Under the pieces are notes generated by a model, which searched no databases, had not been told where the DNA came from, and saw only the letters and a program-made list of their open reading frames with translations. Below are positions 8,801-16,362 of a DNA stretch of 34,628 nt, one piece after another. The first letter of the stretch is position 1. Each line of letters begins with the position of its first letter. Source of the stretch: Armatimonadota bacterium (GTDB taxonomy: Bacteria > Armatimonadota > JAAZEB01); NCBI GenBank assembly GCA_012512505.1, contig JAAZEB010000214.1:1-34628 (forward strand). The letters run 5' to 3'. The position numbers and the translations under genes are program-made.

Positions 8801-11135
8801 GCTGGCACCCGCCAAGGACGCGCTGGTGCAGGCGTATCTCGGCAACACCCTGGTTGGCCAGGCGCGCACCCGCGCCGATGGCACCTACGAGATCCAGGGT
8901 CTGCCGCCCGCCGTCTACCGCTGCGTCGCCGTGCTGCCCGGCTTCTCCTATGACCACGCCAAGAGCGACTCGGTGCATGGCGCCGGCCGGCGCGAGATGA
9001 ACTTCCACCTCAGCGAGGCGCCGCCAGGATCGATCTCCGGCCGCGTTACCGAGGCGGATGGCACCACCGCGATCGCCGGCGCCTCGGTGACCGCGACGCT
9101 GCAGGGCCAATACAAAGGCGAGACTATCCAGAAGTCGGTGCAGTCCGACCAGTTCGGCGCCTACACGATCTCCGACCTGCCCACCGGCCTCTATGAGGTG
9201 AAGGCGACTGCCGAGGGCTTCGCCGAGCAGACCTATTCGGGGCTGGTGACGGTGAATGCCGGCGCCGAGACGGCGAATATCAACTTCATCATGGGCGGGG
9301 TGCCCGGCGGGGTGACCGGCACGGTGACCCGCGAGTCGGACAACAGCGTGGTCGCCGGGGCCACCGTGGAACTGCGGCGCACCGACACGCTGGTGGCCCA
9401 GACGGTGACCGACGACAACGGCCGCTTCACCTTCAGCAACATCGGCGCCGGCACCTACGAGATCCACGTCACCGGTGGCGCCGGCATCCTGCCGACGATG
9501 GTGACCGTGGTGGTGCAGCCCAACACCCAGGTGCGCCGCAACGTGGTGGCGAAGACGCCGCCGCCCGCGCAGATCGCCGGTCTGGTGACCGACTCTGCCG
9601 GTAACCCGGTGGCCGGGGTGCGGATCGAGGCCTACCAGGGCACTCAGTTGGTGAAGAGCGTCCTCACTGGCGACGTGGTCGAGGAAGGCGGCAACCGCTA
9701 CAACTACAAGCTGACCGGGCTTGCCGCCGGACAGTACGACGTCCGCGCCAGCAAGGGCGGCTTCAGCGGCGGCAGCACCCGGGTGACGCTGCAGGAGAGC
9801 CAGCAGTTGTTCAACGTGAACTTCACGCTCGAATCGCTGCATGTCTTCTCCAGCGGCCTGTCCATGGTCTCCACGCCTTATGACTATAGCACGCGCGACC
9901 CGGGCAACCTGCTGGGGCTGGCAACCAACCAGGTGAAGATCGCCCATTGGGTGGGCACGCGCTACGCCTACTATCCGGAAGCACCGGCCGACCGCTTCCG
10001 CAACGGTGCCGGCTACTTCCTGCTGCTCGATAAGGCGGTGTCGCTCACTCAGGAAGGCACCCCCATCGATACCAGCAAGCCGAAGGCGCTGCGCCTGACC
10101 GCCGGCTGGAACATGATCGGTAACCCGTTCCCGTTCGCGGTGAACTGGTTTGATGCTCAGGTGCAGGTGGGCGCGGAGACGATCAGCCTCAACGAGGCGA
10201 TCAGCCGCGACCTGATCAAGAACGCGCTGTGGACCTACTCCAACGGCGAGTACCGCCTGGCGTTCCAGTTGATGCCTTGGGAAGGCTACTGGGTGAAGGC
10301 GACGCAGGATCTGACCGTGCTGATCCCGAATGTGGCGGCACGGAGCGCCCAAATCGATCCCTACCGCATCCGCCGGGCCACCGAGGATGGGTGGACACTG
10401 CAGTTGGTCGCGTCGGCAGGCAACTTCCGCGACGCGTCGAACTACCTCGGAGTAGCCACGCAGGCGCGTGAGGAGTACGACCCGGGCCACGACGTGTTGG
10501 AGGCACCGCCCACCGGCATGGCCGACTGGGTGCAGCTCACCTTCCCCCACCGCTCCGGCTGGGGCCACAACAGCGGCGACTACGCAGTGGACATCCGCTC
10601 CCGCGTCGCCAAAGAGCGAGTGTGGGAGTTCGAGGTGAGCACCAGCCTGGCCGACCGCGACGTGACGCTGACCTGGCCCAACGTCGGTCAACTGCCCAAG
10701 GGCTACACCGCCATGCTGGAGGACGTGGATGCCGGCGCTCGCCGCCTGCTGCGCTCCACTGGCTTCTATACCTTCCGCTCGCCGGCACAGGGAGGGGCGC
10801 GGCGCTTCCGGCTGCGCATCAGCAAGGAGACCTCCGCCCGGCTGGCCGTGAGCGGCCTGAAGATCACGCCGACCCGCGCCGGTGGGTCTGAACTCTCGTT
10901 CGACCTGTCGGAGCCGGCCACGGTGCGAGTGCAAATCCTGGGCGCCGGCGGCCGCCTGATCCGCGAAGTGAGCGCCGGACAGGCCCGCGCCGCCGGGGTC
11001 AATAGCGTCTACTGGGACGGCCGAGACAGCCGGGGCGTCACCCTGGGGTATGGGCTCTTCCTCTACCAGGTGGAAGCGGTTGCGGAGGATGGACGCACCG
11101 TCCGCGAGATGCGGCCGTTTGTGAACGTGCGATAA
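5838..11135 (+). CDS. Very large exported multidomain protein: PD40/TolB-like propeller repeats, Rossmann/amidotransferase-like segment, carboxypeptidase-regulatory-like repeats, shared C-terminal module (protein A)
   Basis: TTG start with AGGAGGG upstream; signal-peptide-like N-terminus (MKRKSAGRIKLLPVLFGVLSLVAFGGAFAG). Repeated blades ending PxWSxDGxxIxFASxxxG; repeats such as GRVTEADGTTAIAGASVTATL...YTISDLPTGLYEVKATAEGF (CarboxypepD_reg-like); FlgD-like C-terminal segment VYWDGRDSRGVTLGYGLFLYQVEA. Confidence 0.9.
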   Translation: MKRKSAGRIKLLPVLFGVLSLVAFGGAFAGVSVRFGRSQAPARLAAPGDTTPAVPPGQRPSIRKRTMPLTSFERPMLDLRNPVPDSTPTRGRAIAVQNVNLTAAPSDEIDPIWSLDGTKIYFASNGEDTDNDGRIDRVRPDGTYHIWVMNPDGSGQRQLTFDPGNQVEPALSPNGLRLAYASNEAGDYDIYLMTLPSGPKKRLALGGSDERQPTWSAGGDKVAFASDYQTGIPKIWSMNADGTLPQMLSSAGPNEDSHPRWSPDGKRILFQSNGVDSDQDGRIDGASPDVNIWTMSYFGSEQTQITGLQLTAGYITDKDPRWSQDGSLILFASDRADTDNDGIFDATADFNIYYLSNGDRETATSSPAVRLTQRSATEFNPLTENEEMPTLFPHNYLYNPKIAFVSDQTGDHDIWITSIDDITDPRLEELPTVTPRQTIPGETVTITARVSDQESGVQAVYAQIRDPDDRVTDALGQDHKVYFVQPDNTNPALDAASWYVWSEVDCHQVDAQTYAYRIPRYRPGADTLLGQPPDPGWLRLYDDGQHGDGAAGDGVYGNTWRTPTNAPSDFYLDIIAYDNAGNWKMYDGVWGFTTQQFTATRGVLLVMDYAHGQKFMYGERGNFQYEMRYFPTWFPVESHYTRNPTGMSPFDADPAVYANNIVNLSQLGGVPPPAYALSSYAVDTFRQGLETENYDLWRVICRGRINPDVLAAYMPRQVPQPDFQDPYGAERLQLVAERCVFWVSPYSGNLWVGDGTIVDADTQVKLVDFLNKGGRLVVTGQDVAWALTRGGTASSPLLERMGVQYSDDAPAWTVPGFSMADDRLFMNASGGAPTSHPGFGYWGEPGEPAELHMPVWSFPIFAGSLLAGIDLSSTSAREQANHTDTDAAGNQYWIDAVTPIAPAETAYTYNPNAGVVSSDGVAAVRRVDNETQARSLFFAFGLEGVNREYFDDNNLGDHCHNVRNHLVHNAICWLRTGTIYGKVIFTAGLAPAKDALVQAYLGNTLVGQARTRADGTYEIQGLPPAVYRCVAVLPGFSYDHAKSDSVHGAGRREMNFHLSEAPPGSISGRVTEADGTTAIAGASVTATLQGQYKGETIQKSVQSDQFGAYTISDLPTGLYEVKATAEGFAEQTYSGLVTVNAGAETANINFIMGGVPGGVTGTVTRESDNSVVAGATVELRRTDTLVAQTVTDDNGRFTFSNIGAGTYEIHVTGGAGILPTMVTVVVQPNTQVRRNVVAKTPPPAQIAGLVTDSAGNPVAGVRIEAYQGTQLVKSVLTGDVVEEGGNRYNYKLTGLAAGQYDVRASKGGFSGGSTRVTLQESQQLFNVNFTLESLHVFSSGLSMVSTPYDYSTRDPGNLLGLATNQVKIAHWVGTRYAYYPEAPADRFRNGAGYFLLLDKAVSLTQEGTPIDTSKPKALRLTAGWNMIGNPFPFAVNWFDAQVQVGAETISLNEAISRDLIKNALWTYSNGEYRLAFQLMPWEGYWVKATQDLTVLIPNVAARSAQIDPYRIRRATEDGWTLQLVASAGNFRDASNYLGVATQAREEYDPGHDVLEAPPTGMADWVQLTFPHRSGWGHNSGDYAVDIRSRVAKERVWEFEVSTSLADRDVTLTWPNVGQLPKGYTAMLEDVDAGARRLLRSTGFYTFRSPAQGGARRFRLRISKETSARLAVSGLKITPTRAGGSELSFDLSEPATVRVQILGAGGRLIREVSAGQARAAGVNSVYWDGRDSRGVTLGYGLFLYQVEAVAEDGRTVREMRPFVNVR
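9837..11132 (+). repeat. Shared C-terminal module, copy 1 (432 codons)
   Basis: GLSMVSTPYDY...GWNMIGNPFPFAVNW...MPWEGYWVKA...DGWTLQLVA...VWEFEVSTSLADRDVTLTWPNVGQLP...; colinear with 14825-16168 and 17773-19101. Confidence 0.9.
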
Positions 11136-11145
11136 AGTGCATTTC

Positions 11146-11283
11146 CGATTGGCGATTGCCAAGGGACGATTGGCGACTGTCGGCCGCCCGCTCGCGGCCC
11201 CATCAGCCTCCCTCCCGCCCGCTTTCGCCCGCGGTGGCAGTGCTGGCGCAGCGCGCCCAGCGTCAATCGGCAGTCGTCAATCG
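11146..11283. repeat. Dyad of iterated CGATTGGCGAxTG / CAGTCGTCAATCG words between genes A and B
   Basis: Left arm CGATTGGCGATTGCC (11146-11160) and CGATTGGCGACTG (11167-11179); right arm CGTCAATCGG-CAGTCGTCAATCG (11261-11283), the reverse complement of the left arm apart from G-T type substitutions. Confidence 0.6.
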
Positions 11284-11300
11284 AGTGGAGGGGAATGCTT

Positions 11301-13088
11301 GTGAAGAACCTCAGGCGCAGCCGTTGGTCCCGGGAGATCGCCCGGGGGCTCATTCTGCTGTTCGTGTGGCCGCTGCTGCTGCTGTCGCTGCCACCCGACG
11401 CGGCGCAGGCCCAGTCCCCACTGAAGAGCGTCGCTGTCTTGGACTTCGAGAATACCACGGGCCGCTGGGGCACGGCGCTGGGGCGCAAGGCCGCGGACGC
11501 CGTGTGTCTGGAGCTGTCTCCGGAAGACTACGAAGTGGTCCGACGCGACACCGTTGAAAAGCAGATCGAAACGCTGGGTCTGCGCAAGCCGCTCGACCGC
11601 GATGCCCTCATCAGCCTGGCCACCAAGCTGGACCTGGACGCGATCATCATTGGCCGCGTCCTGCGGGCCGACATCCGCAAGGAGCGCCCTCAGCAGGCGC
11701 AGGTGCGGGTGGAAGTGCTCGTGCTTGACCCGCAGACCGGGGAATACGCCAACGGCGCCGTCAGCGACGGCCTGAGCAGCCCGCGCTACGAAGAGGTCAA
11801 CTCCAGCGTCCTCATCGAAGAGGCGGTCCATAAGGCATCGTTCCAGGCTGTCAAGCAGCTCGCGTCGCAGGAGATCCGGGATGGCACCGTCCTCTCTGCC
11901 CGCGACGGCGTGGCGCTGCTCAACATCGGCGCCCAGGACGGCGTCAAAGTCGGCATGGAGATGATCGTCCTGCGCCAGGGCGTCAAGGTTGGCCGCCTGG
12001 TGGTGCGCAGCACGACCAACCGTGACTCCGAGGCAAGCATCAAGGAGGACCTGCGCGGCATCACTTCGGAGGATAAGGCGCGCGTCGTCTACTCGCCGGC
12101 AGCCGTCACCGCGGGCGGGGCGAGCGTGGCTCGCTCGGGTGGCAAGCGCATTAGCGTCGGCAAGATCATCACCTATGCCCTCGGCGTGGCGGCCCTTGCC
12201 TACGCCCTCAAGATGGTGAAGAGCAAGGACCAGAAGAACGTGCCCGCTACCGGGGTGCGTGCCTGCGCCGCCCTCGACGGCACCGGTCAACCGGCCGTGC
12301 GCGTGACCTGGGGCAGACCCTCCACCCCCACCGCGCCGCACCTGGTCGGCTTCGTTATCTACCGCAGCACCACCCAGCACGGCTTCTACGAGCCGGTGGG
12401 CGCCGTCCTCGGCCCTTATGAGACCCAGTTCTGGGATAGCACCCTGGCCCGGACGTTCCAGAAGCCGACCGTCGGCGACACCGTGGACAATCTGGTGGAG
12501 CCGGTGCCCACGGAAGACCAGGACGCCATCGGTATTCAGCCGGGCGTGACCTACTACTACCGCGTCAGCCGGGTCTTCTGGAGGGAAGTGCCGCAAACTG
12601 ACAGCGGCAGCGGCCAGACCGGCACCACCGATAGCGAGTTCATCCTGGTCGAGTCTGACCAGAGCGAGCCGACCGGGCCGGCGACGGCGCTGGCGCGCCC
12701 GCGGCTGCAGAGCCCGGCCGATGGCGAGACCGTCAACCCGAGCAGCATCCTCTTCCGCTGGTTCTCGGTCGGCGGAGGCGACCAGTATACGCTGCAGGTG
12801 TCGGATACGCCGAGCTTCGACCCGGCCCGCACCTTCAGCAGCCCGGATGGCGACAGCCGCATGGCGCTGCCGGGCGGCGCCGACAACCAGACGATGTCGG
12901 CCACGTTCAACATCAGCGCAATGTTCCCCGCCACGGACCCGCAGACCGGGCAGTCGACGGTGCGGAACCTCTTCTGGCGGGTGGGCGTCCGGCACCGAGG
13001 GGATAGCGAGGCGCCGCTTGGCGGCTGGGTGTTCTCCGATGCCGAGCGCATGAGCACCCAGGAACTGCCGCCGCCGCCGGTGCAGTAG
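11301..13088 (+). CDS. CsgG/FlgT-like exported protein with FnIII/Ig-like C-terminal region (protein B)
   Basis: Signal peptide (GLILLFVWPLLLLSLPPDAAQAQ); SVAVLDFENTTGRWGTALGRKAADAVCLELSPEDYEVVRRDTVEKQIETLGL...LDLDAIIIGRVLRADIR (CsgG-like); VALLNIGAQDGVKVGMEMIVLRQGVKVGRLVVRS (FlgT C-terminal-like); VRVTWGRPSTPTAPHLVGFVIYRSTTQHGFYEPVG (FnIII-like). GTG 11301 fits GGAGGGG spacing better than ATG 11295. Confidence 0.75.
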   Translation: MKNLRRSRWSREIARGLILLFVWPLLLLSLPPDAAQAQSPLKSVAVLDFENTTGRWGTALGRKAADAVCLELSPEDYEVVRRDTVEKQIETLGLRKPLDRDALISLATKLDLDAIIIGRVLRADIRKERPQQAQVRVEVLVLDPQTGEYANGAVSDGLSSPRYEEVNSSVLIEEAVHKASFQAVKQLASQEIRDGTVLSARDGVALLNIGAQDGVKVGMEMIVLRQGVKVGRLVVRSTTNRDSEASIKEDLRGITSEDKARVVYSPAAVTAGGASVARSGGKRISVGKIITYALGVAALAYALKMVKSKDQKNVPATGVRACAALDGTGQPAVRVTWGRPSTPTAPHLVGFVIYRSTTQHGFYEPVGAVLGPYETQFWDSTLARTFQKPTVGDTVDNLVEPVPTEDQDAIGIQPGVTYYYRVSRVFWREVPQTDSGSGQTGTTDSEFILVESDQSEPTGPATALARPRLQSPADGETVNPSSILFRWFSVGGGDQYTLQVSDTPSFDPARTFSSPDGDSRMALPGGADNQTMSATFNISAMFPATDPQTGQSTVRNLFWRVGVRHRGDSEAPLGGWVFSDAERMSTQELPPPPVQ

Positions 13089-13096
13089 CTTAGTCG

Positions 13097-13123
13097 GGGG
13101 GCGGCGGCCTGGCTGCCGCCCCC
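13097..13123 (+). other. GC hairpin after protein B gene
   Basis: GGGGGCGGC ... GCCGCCCCC, 9-bp perfect stem immediately downstream of the stop; no T tract. Confidence 0.5.
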
Positions 13124-13180
13124 GGGCATAGGCGACCAGTTCCCAACTGAAAGCGCGATCAACAGGTGGGAGAGGGATCC

Positions 13181-16171
13181 ATGATCACTCACCGTTCACG
13201 CCTCCGCCGCCTTGCGGCAGGGGCGGGTGTCAAGGCGGCGCGCACGGGCCTTGCCCTGGCCCTGGTGGCCATTGCCGCCGCCGGCCAGGCCCTGGCGCAG
13301 CAGCAGCAGCAAGCCACCCCGATACCTTCAGTCGGTCAGGTGCGCGTCATCTGCCTGCGGGTTCAGTTCGAGCCGGCAGCGCCGCCGCTGGACCCGAGCA
13401 CCGGCAACCCGGTGGCCAACCAACTGCCGGCCACCCGGTTCAAGGCCCAGCACAACCGGCAATACTTCACCGACGTCATGGCTCGCGTGCGCGCCTACTT
13501 CCTGGAGGTGTCTCAGGGCAAGCTGGATCTCATCTCCACCATTGCTCCGACCGTCCTTTCGGTGACTGACTACAACAAGGACGAGGACTACTTCGGCGAC
13601 AACAACCAGCAGGCGGCGCGGGCGCAGGAGCTGCTGCAGACCGCGATCACCCTGGGCGAAGCGTCGGTAGACTACAGTCAGTACGACCTCGTGGTCGTCT
13701 TCCACGCTGGCGATGGCCAAGAGTCTGACTTCAAGGCCGCTGACGCCACGCTGATTCTGTCGCGTGGCGTGCGGGCGCCGATGACCGGCGGCGGCAAGAC
13801 GTTCGCTGGCGCGGTGCTGCAGTCGGCGGGCGAGGTTGCCCCCGCGGCCGGCGAGCAGCTCAGCATCGTCGGGCGCACCTGCTTCGGCATCGCCCAGGTG
13901 CTGGGCCCCAATGGCGCGATGATCACCGGCCAGGGCTTCTCGGAGCCAACCAGTGACAGCTACGTGGGCGTGTGGGACCTGATGGACCGGGGCTGGATGC
14001 TTGGCCCCCGCCTCAACACCTCGGGGCTTACCGATTGGTCGTCGCCCGCCCACCTCAACCCGTATGAGAAGGCGCGCCTGGGCTGGCTGCAGCCGATCCA
14101 GCTCACCAACAACGTGCGCAACGCCGAGATCGCCCAGGTCGCTACGACCGGCACCGTCTACCGCCTCTGGAAAGAAGGTCGGAGCGGCCCGGAGTTCTTC
14201 CTGGTGGAGAACCGGCAGCGGGTTGGCTTCGACAGCTACCTGCCGGAGACCGGCTTGCTGGTGTGGAAGGTGAACGAGGCGCTTGCCGGGCAGGTGGATG
14301 CCCAGCGGCTGCGGCTGGCGCTGCTGCAGGCGGATGGCCGTCAGGACATCGAGAACCAGACCAACACCGGCGATGGCGGCGACTGCTTCCCGGGTCAGCT
14401 AGCCCGCAAGGGCATCAACGACGATAGCAACCCGAGCACGCGTGATGCCAACGGCGCTGCCACCGGCGTGTCGATCACCGACGTGTCTGCCTCGGCGCAG
14501 ACGATGCGCGCCAGCCTCTACGTGGTGCCGCCGATGATCCTGGCGATGACCCCGAGCGGCAGCTTCACTACCGAGAGCGTTACCCCGACGTTCAAGGTGC
14601 GCTTCGCGGAGGACATCGACCCGAACACGATTGAGCTGACGCTGGACGATAGCGTGGTGGTCAGCCAGGCCAACCTCGGCAGCTACTACAACGCCGCGAC
14701 GCGCGAGCTGACCTACCGGGCGAGCCAGCTTGCCTACGGCCAGCACTCGCTGCACGTTGCCGTGCGCAATGCCGCCAAGACGGTGATGGAGTCGACCGGG
14801 AGCATGAACTTCCGGGTGAACTTCCGCACCATCCCGGCGGGCCTGCGGATGGTGTCGGTGCCCTACCGCCTGGCGGCCAACAGCAACACGCCGGCCGATG
14901 TGTTTGGCGCCGGGAACGTGGCCCGCTGGGTGGCGCCCCTGGGCGACTACCGCTATTATCCGGAGCACCCGGAAGGCGGCTTCAGCCCCGGCCCGGATGA
15001 CCCCCAGAACCCGACGCGGGTGGTGGGCGCCGCTCCGGCCGGCCTGGCCTACTGGATCAAGCTGTCGACCGACGCCCCGGTGCGCGTGGACGGCGACCAA
15101 CTGGAGAACACCGAGTACCGCATCCCGCTGTTCACCGGCTGGAACATGGTGGGCGATCCGTTCCCGTTCGCGGTGGACTGGAACGGCATCCAGGTGGAGT
15201 ACCAGGGGGTGACGAAGACGATGAGCGAGGCGGTGGAGGCCGACTGGCTCAGCGGTTCGCTCTACTCCTACACCTCCGGGGGCTACACCTGGAAGACGGC
15301 TCCCGCCGGCCAACTGAACCCCTGGGAGGGCTACTGGGTCAAGGCCAAGGTCGATTGCTGGCTGCTGGTGCCGCCGGTGCCTTCCGGCATCGCCACCCTC
15401 GGCCAGCGGGCTGCCAGCGAAGCGTTCCTCGCCGAGGGGCGCGCGGCGCTGGGCCGCGATGGCTGGCGGATCCGCCTGATGGCGCAGGCGCGCTCCGGCG
15501 CGGCGGATACGTTCAACTTCATCGGCGCCGCCGCTGGCGCGCGAGACGGTGCCGACCGCCTCGATGTGGAGAAGCCGCCTGTTCCCAGCGGGGGAACGGT
15601 GTGCCTGCGCATCCTGGATGGCGGCCGCAGCCTGGCGCAAGACCTGAAGGCTCCCGACATCGGCAACGGCAAGAGCTGGGAGTTCGAGGTCAACACCGAC
15701 CTGAAGCACGAGCCGATCACCCTGCAGTGGCCGAACCTGGGCGAACTGCCCGCCGACTACCGTGTGACGGTTGAGGATCTGGCCACCGGGCGCAAGATCT
15801 ACGCGCGCACTCGCGGCGGCTATACCTACAACTCGGGCGAAGGGGGCCCGCGCCGCTTCCGCCTGACGGTGGCGAAGCGGCTTACGGCGCCGCTTTCGGT
15901 GACCGACCTGACGGTGCAGCGCACGCGCGGCATTCCCTCGGTGCGCTTCAACTTGAGCCGCGAGGCCTCGGTGGCCGTCGAGGTGCTCAATGCCAGCGGC
16001 AAGCGGCAGTATCTGGTCACTGCCGAGCATGCTGGTGTGGCAGGAATGAACGTGGTCTCTACCGGCCGCGCTGATGGCCTGCAGCCCGGTCTTTACCTGC
16101 TGCAGGTGACCGCGACCGCGGCGGATGGCGCCACCGTGCGCGCCGTGCGGCCGTTGCTGGTAACCCGGTGA
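13181..16171 (+). CDS. Exported M6-metalloprotease-like protein lacking HExxH, with Ig-like domain and shared C-terminal module (protein C)
   Basis: Signal peptide; YFTDVMARVRAYFLEVSQGKLDL, DLVVVFHAGDGQESD, VGVWDLMDRGWM, AHLNPYEKARLGWLQP, FFLVENRQRVGFDSYLPETGLLVWKVNE are M6/immune-inhibitor-A-like. ATG 13181 with GGGAGAGGG RBS. Confidence 0.85.
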   Translation: MITHRSRLRRLAAGAGVKAARTGLALALVAIAAAGQALAQQQQQATPIPSVGQVRVICLRVQFEPAAPPLDPSTGNPVANQLPATRFKAQHNRQYFTDVMARVRAYFLEVSQGKLDLISTIAPTVLSVTDYNKDEDYFGDNNQQAARAQELLQTAITLGEASVDYSQYDLVVVFHAGDGQESDFKAADATLILSRGVRAPMTGGGKTFAGAVLQSAGEVAPAAGEQLSIVGRTCFGIAQVLGPNGAMITGQGFSEPTSDSYVGVWDLMDRGWMLGPRLNTSGLTDWSSPAHLNPYEKARLGWLQPIQLTNNVRNAEIAQVATTGTVYRLWKEGRSGPEFFLVENRQRVGFDSYLPETGLLVWKVNEALAGQVDAQRLRLALLQADGRQDIENQTNTGDGGDCFPGQLARKGINDDSNPSTRDANGAATGVSITDVSASAQTMRASLYVVPPMILAMTPSGSFTTESVTPTFKVRFAEDIDPNTIELTLDDSVVVSQANLGSYYNAATRELTYRASQLAYGQHSLHVAVRNAAKTVMESTGSMNFRVNFRTIPAGLRMVSVPYRLAANSNTPADVFGAGNVARWVAPLGDYRYYPEHPEGGFSPGPDDPQNPTRVVGAAPAGLAYWIKLSTDAPVRVDGDQLENTEYRIPLFTGWNMVGDPFPFAVDWNGIQVEYQGVTKTMSEAVEADWLSGSLYSYTSGGYTWKTAPAGQLNPWEGYWVKAKVDCWLLVPPVPSGIATLGQRAASEAFLAEGRAALGRDGWRIRLMAQARSGAADTFNFIGAAAGARDGADRLDVEKPPVPSGGTVCLRILDGGRSLAQDLKAPDIGNGKSWEFEVNTDLKHEPITLQWPNLGELPADYRVTVEDLATGRKIYARTRGGYTYNSGEGGPRRFRLTVAKRLTAPLSVTDLTVQRTRGIPSVRFNLSREASVAVEVLNASGKRQYLVTAEHAGVAGMNVVSTGRADGLQPGLYLLQVTATAADGATVRAVRPLLVTR
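14825..16168 (+). repeat. Shared C-terminal module, copy 2 (448 codons)
   Basis: GLRMVSVPYRL...GWNMVGDPFPFAVDW...NPWEGYWVKA...DGWRIRLMA...SWEFEVNTDLKHEPITLQWPNLGELP...RPLLVTR. Confidence 0.9.
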
Positions 16172-16180
16172 TCGGCACAC

Positions 16181-16315
16181 CTGCCCGGCGCCGGCGCTGG
16201 TGCCGGGCAGAGCCCGTCCAGCAGTCGGCGCTGCCGCGATGGATCGTGCCGGGGCGGGGTGTGGATGCCCGGTATCGGGCAGACGGAGTTCGTTGGCGAG
16301 CGCCCGTGAGGGCGC
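16181..16315 (+). other. Hairpin-rich C-D intergenic region
   Basis: CTGCCCGGC/GCCGGGCAG 16181-16210; TGCCCG-gtat-CGGGCA 16266-16281; GCGCCC-gtga-GGGCGC 16300-16315. Confidence 0.4.
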
Positions 16316-16362
16316 GTGAGGAGGGGCTGTCCCCTGGCGCGGACTTCGGAGGAGAAAGCTAA

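Noticed and set aside
8427-11162. 911-aa minus-strand ORF opposite gene A
   Set aside because: Fully antisense to a well-supported CDS, no RBS or motifs, composition typical of shadow ORFs. The same applies to 5574-7274, 7314-8393, 11277-12995, 14399-16180, 17587-19332, 19094-20431 and 29685-31280.
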